DNA from: Patescibacteria group bacterium
GTDB taxonomy: Bacteria > Patescibacteriota > Patescibacteriia > UBA9934
Length of the DNA stretch: 6,006 nucleotides
NCBI GenBank assembly: GCA_018896835.1
Contig: JAHILS010000054.1
Location: 1-6,006 of the forward strand
Direction of reading: 5' to 3'
Numbering within the stretch: the stretch's first letter is position 1; each line of letters starts with the position of its first letter. The translations under genes and the position numbers were made by a program. Under the pieces are notes generated by a model. That model did not search any database. It was given only the letters and a program-made list of their open reading frames with translations, and had not been told where the DNA came from. This document shows, in pieces, positions 5,099 through 6,006 of this stretch.

Positions 5099-5613
5099 TG
5101 TTTCCCCATCAACTTGCGTACTTGATCAAACGATTCAACAGCAGTCACTTTTGACTCATAAGGTCCGAGCAATTCTTGCCAACTCTTTTGCCCGCGCTCG
5201 TAACCAATTTGATAACGCTTATAAACCGTATGAACCAGCAGTGCGCAAAGCTCTGAAAATTTGCTGTCGTGTTTGCGTACATACCGCCAGATCAAATGCA
5301 TTAATTGCCACAGAAGTGATCGATGTTTGAAGTAAAAAATGACTTCTGCGCGATCAAACCCTTCTTGGGCTAATAATCGTGATGTACCTTCCACGATCCA
5401 GGCATCTTTTGCAAACATCTGACGAACACGACCCAGTGCCAAACTCTCATCTTCAACAATCGTATACTTGCGCTTCCAAAACACATCATCAAGCGACAAA
5501 ACTGGTCGCTCACAGGCGCGTGCAATATGATTGGCAAAGGTTGTTTTCCCACGCCCAGCGTCCCCAATTACCAATATTCGCTTCGCGCTATGGCATTCAA
5601 ATTCTTCTTTCAT
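5095..5613 (-). CDS. Small P-loop NTPase, adenylate-kinase/FlaR-like (172 aa)
   Basis: The protein has the fold of small nucleotide or substrate kinases. Walker A GDAGRGKT is at residues 17-24 after the strand KRILVI. LDDVFW (41-46) is the conserved LD..FW block of the group loosely annotated as FlaR-like topology modulation proteins or adenylate-kinase-like AAA_17/18. WIVEGTSR (72-79) matches the W-I-x-E-G block, and AEVIFYF (89-95) is the next core strand. The aromatic-rich HRSLLWQLMHLIWRYVRK (97-114) corresponds to the lid/arginine region. Length is normal for this group. The substrate is unknown, and the name FlaR does not establish a role in DNA topology. The start at 5613 has no Shine-Dalgarno; TATAAA (5620-5625, minus) ends six bases before it. 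It is divergent from the AlkD gene, with 42 bases between the two starts. Confidence 0.8.
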   Translation of the reverse strand: MKEEFECHSAKRILVIGDAGRGKTTFANHIARACERPVLSLDDVFWKRKYTIVEDESLALGRVRQMFAKDAWIVEGTSRLLAQEGFDRAEVIFYFKHRSLLWQLMHLIWRYVRKHDSKFSELCALLVHTVYKRYQIGYERGQKSWQELLGPYESKVTAVESFDQVRKLMGKQ

Positions 5614-5619
5614 AATCAG

Positions 5620-5636
5620 TTTATAAATGTTATTCT
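5620..5636. promoter_or_regulatory. Divergent promoter region of the P-loop gene and the AlkD gene
   Basis: TTTATAAA (5620-5627) is a palindrome and gives TATAAA on both strands; on the minus strand it lies six bases from the ATG at 5613, as for a leaderless mRNA. TAGAAT (5632-5637, minus) is another possible -10, with a 12-base leader. On the plus strand TATTCT (5631-5636) could be the -10 for the ATG at 5656. No strong -35 is visible either way. With only 42 bases between starts, the two promoters must overlap. Confidence 0.35.
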
Positions 5637-5655
5637 AGCTCAAACACACAAATCT

Positions 5656-6006
5656 ATGAAGGTTATACAAATTTTGCGCAAAGAACTGCAAAAAAATGTC
5701 GATCTTGCTTATAAAGCAGACAACCAACGATTTTTCAAAGAGCCTGTTAAACTATATGGCGTACGAACACCAATTGTCAGACAGATTACTCGCGATCTTT
5801 ATTGTCAAATTCAAAACCTCTCAAAAACTGAGCTATTTAATGTTTGTAAAGAACTTATGGAGTCTGGTTTTCAGGAAGAGTTCATAATCGCGTCAGCTTG
5901 GGCGTTTAAACGTCGAAAAGAATTTAGCATGTCTGACTTCAAAATATTTGAGTCTTGGATTAAAAAATATATTTCTAACTGGGCAACTTGTGATGACTTT
6001 TGTACA
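5656..6006 (+). CDS. AlkD-type DNA alkylation repair glycosylase, N-terminal part (partial)
   Basis: The 117 visible residues match the N-terminal half of the AlkD/AlkC-like HEAT-repeat DNA glycosylases that excise N3- and N7-alkylated purines without flipping the base. Visible marks are FKEPVKLYGVRTPIVRQI (27-44, the family's conserved YGVR.P turn), EEFIIASAWAF (74-84), and NWATCDDFC (108-116). In this last block W109 and D113 fall at the same numbers as the catalytic-cleft Trp109 and Asp113 of Bacillus cereus AlkD. The remaining cleft residues (such as Trp187) and about half of the usual 230-240 residues lie beyond the window. No Shine-Dalgarno precedes ATG 5656, and no earlier ATG is in frame. 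It is transcribed away from the P-loop gene. Confidence 0.85.
   Translation, partial: MKVIQILRKELQKNVDLAYKADNQRFFKEPVKLYGVRTPIVRQITRDLYCQIQNLSKTELFNVCKELMESGFQEEFIIASAWAFKRRKEFSMSDFKIFESWIKKYISNWATCDDFCT

Noticed and set aside
5028..5330. 100-aa frame on the plus strand.
   Set aside because: It passes through a hairpin and then antisense through the P-loop NTPase gene; the protein has no recognisable features.
1..6006. CRISPR array, riboswitch or prophage attachment site.
   Set aside because: No regularly spaced repeats and no known aptamer pattern. No duplicated tRNA 3' end is seen next to tRNA-Gln within the window.

Overview
The window looks like accessory or core DNA of an uncultivated, AT-rich bacterium, most likely a member of the Patescibacteria (Candidate Phyla Radiation). 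The best clue is the C-terminal domain of the secreted protein at 2526-4607. It has the pattern AVYYYD..RRHAFPNEKVFFTWY..NVTYHPG..MVK..TVYAVEQGG.LR.I..E.IA..LYG..W...IDDI.DAFF.NY, which I recognise from many secreted or surface proteins of that group. Most start codons here lack a Shine-Dalgarno sequence, and several have a -10-like hexamer 6-7 bases upstream, which suggests leaderless mRNAs. The lineage is inference, not proof.

Layout, left to right: (1) 1-516, minus: N-terminal part of an ABC exporter, cut by the window edge, with a perfect extended -10 element just before its ATG. (2) 548-1951, minus: a strongly reduced UvrA-like double-ABC ATPase of 467 aa. It has lost the UvrB-binding, insertion and zinc modules and keeps what looks like one complete composite ATP site. 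(3) 1977-2189: a non-coding 213-bp element with 20-bp terminal inverted repeats (19/20 identical), REPIN/MITE-like. (4) 2218-2468, plus: a GC-rich island with a promoter, direct repeats, a perfect AGGAGG and a 48-codon gene whose peptide ends in five cysteines within ten residues, followed by a 12-bp GC hairpin. (5) A bidirectional terminator at 2482-2520, shared with the convergent gene at 2526-4607. (6) 2526-4607, minus: a secreted 693-aa protein with a Ycf48/BNR-like propeller, two Ig/Fn3-like domains and the lineage-typical C-terminal domain. (7) 4742-4815, minus: tRNA-Gln(TTG) with encoded CCA, its own near-consensus promoter about 100 bases upstream and a terminator downstream. (8) 4952-5004: a perfect 25-bp-arm hairpin of the GGGGTCAGGTCC type, again REPIN-like. 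(9) 5095-5613, minus: a small P-loop kinase-like NTPase (FlaR/adenylate-kinase-like). It is divergent from (10) 5656-6006, plus: the N-terminal half of an AlkD-type alkylpurine DNA glycosylase, cut by the window edge.

The genes do not form one obvious pathway. Two have links to DNA-repair families (UvrA-like, AlkD) and two to the cell envelope (ABC exporter, secreted propeller). The Cys-rich micro-ORF is the most unusual gene: base composition, start signal and strand all set it apart from its neighbours. The reduced UvrA paralogue with asymmetric ATP sites is the second point of interest.
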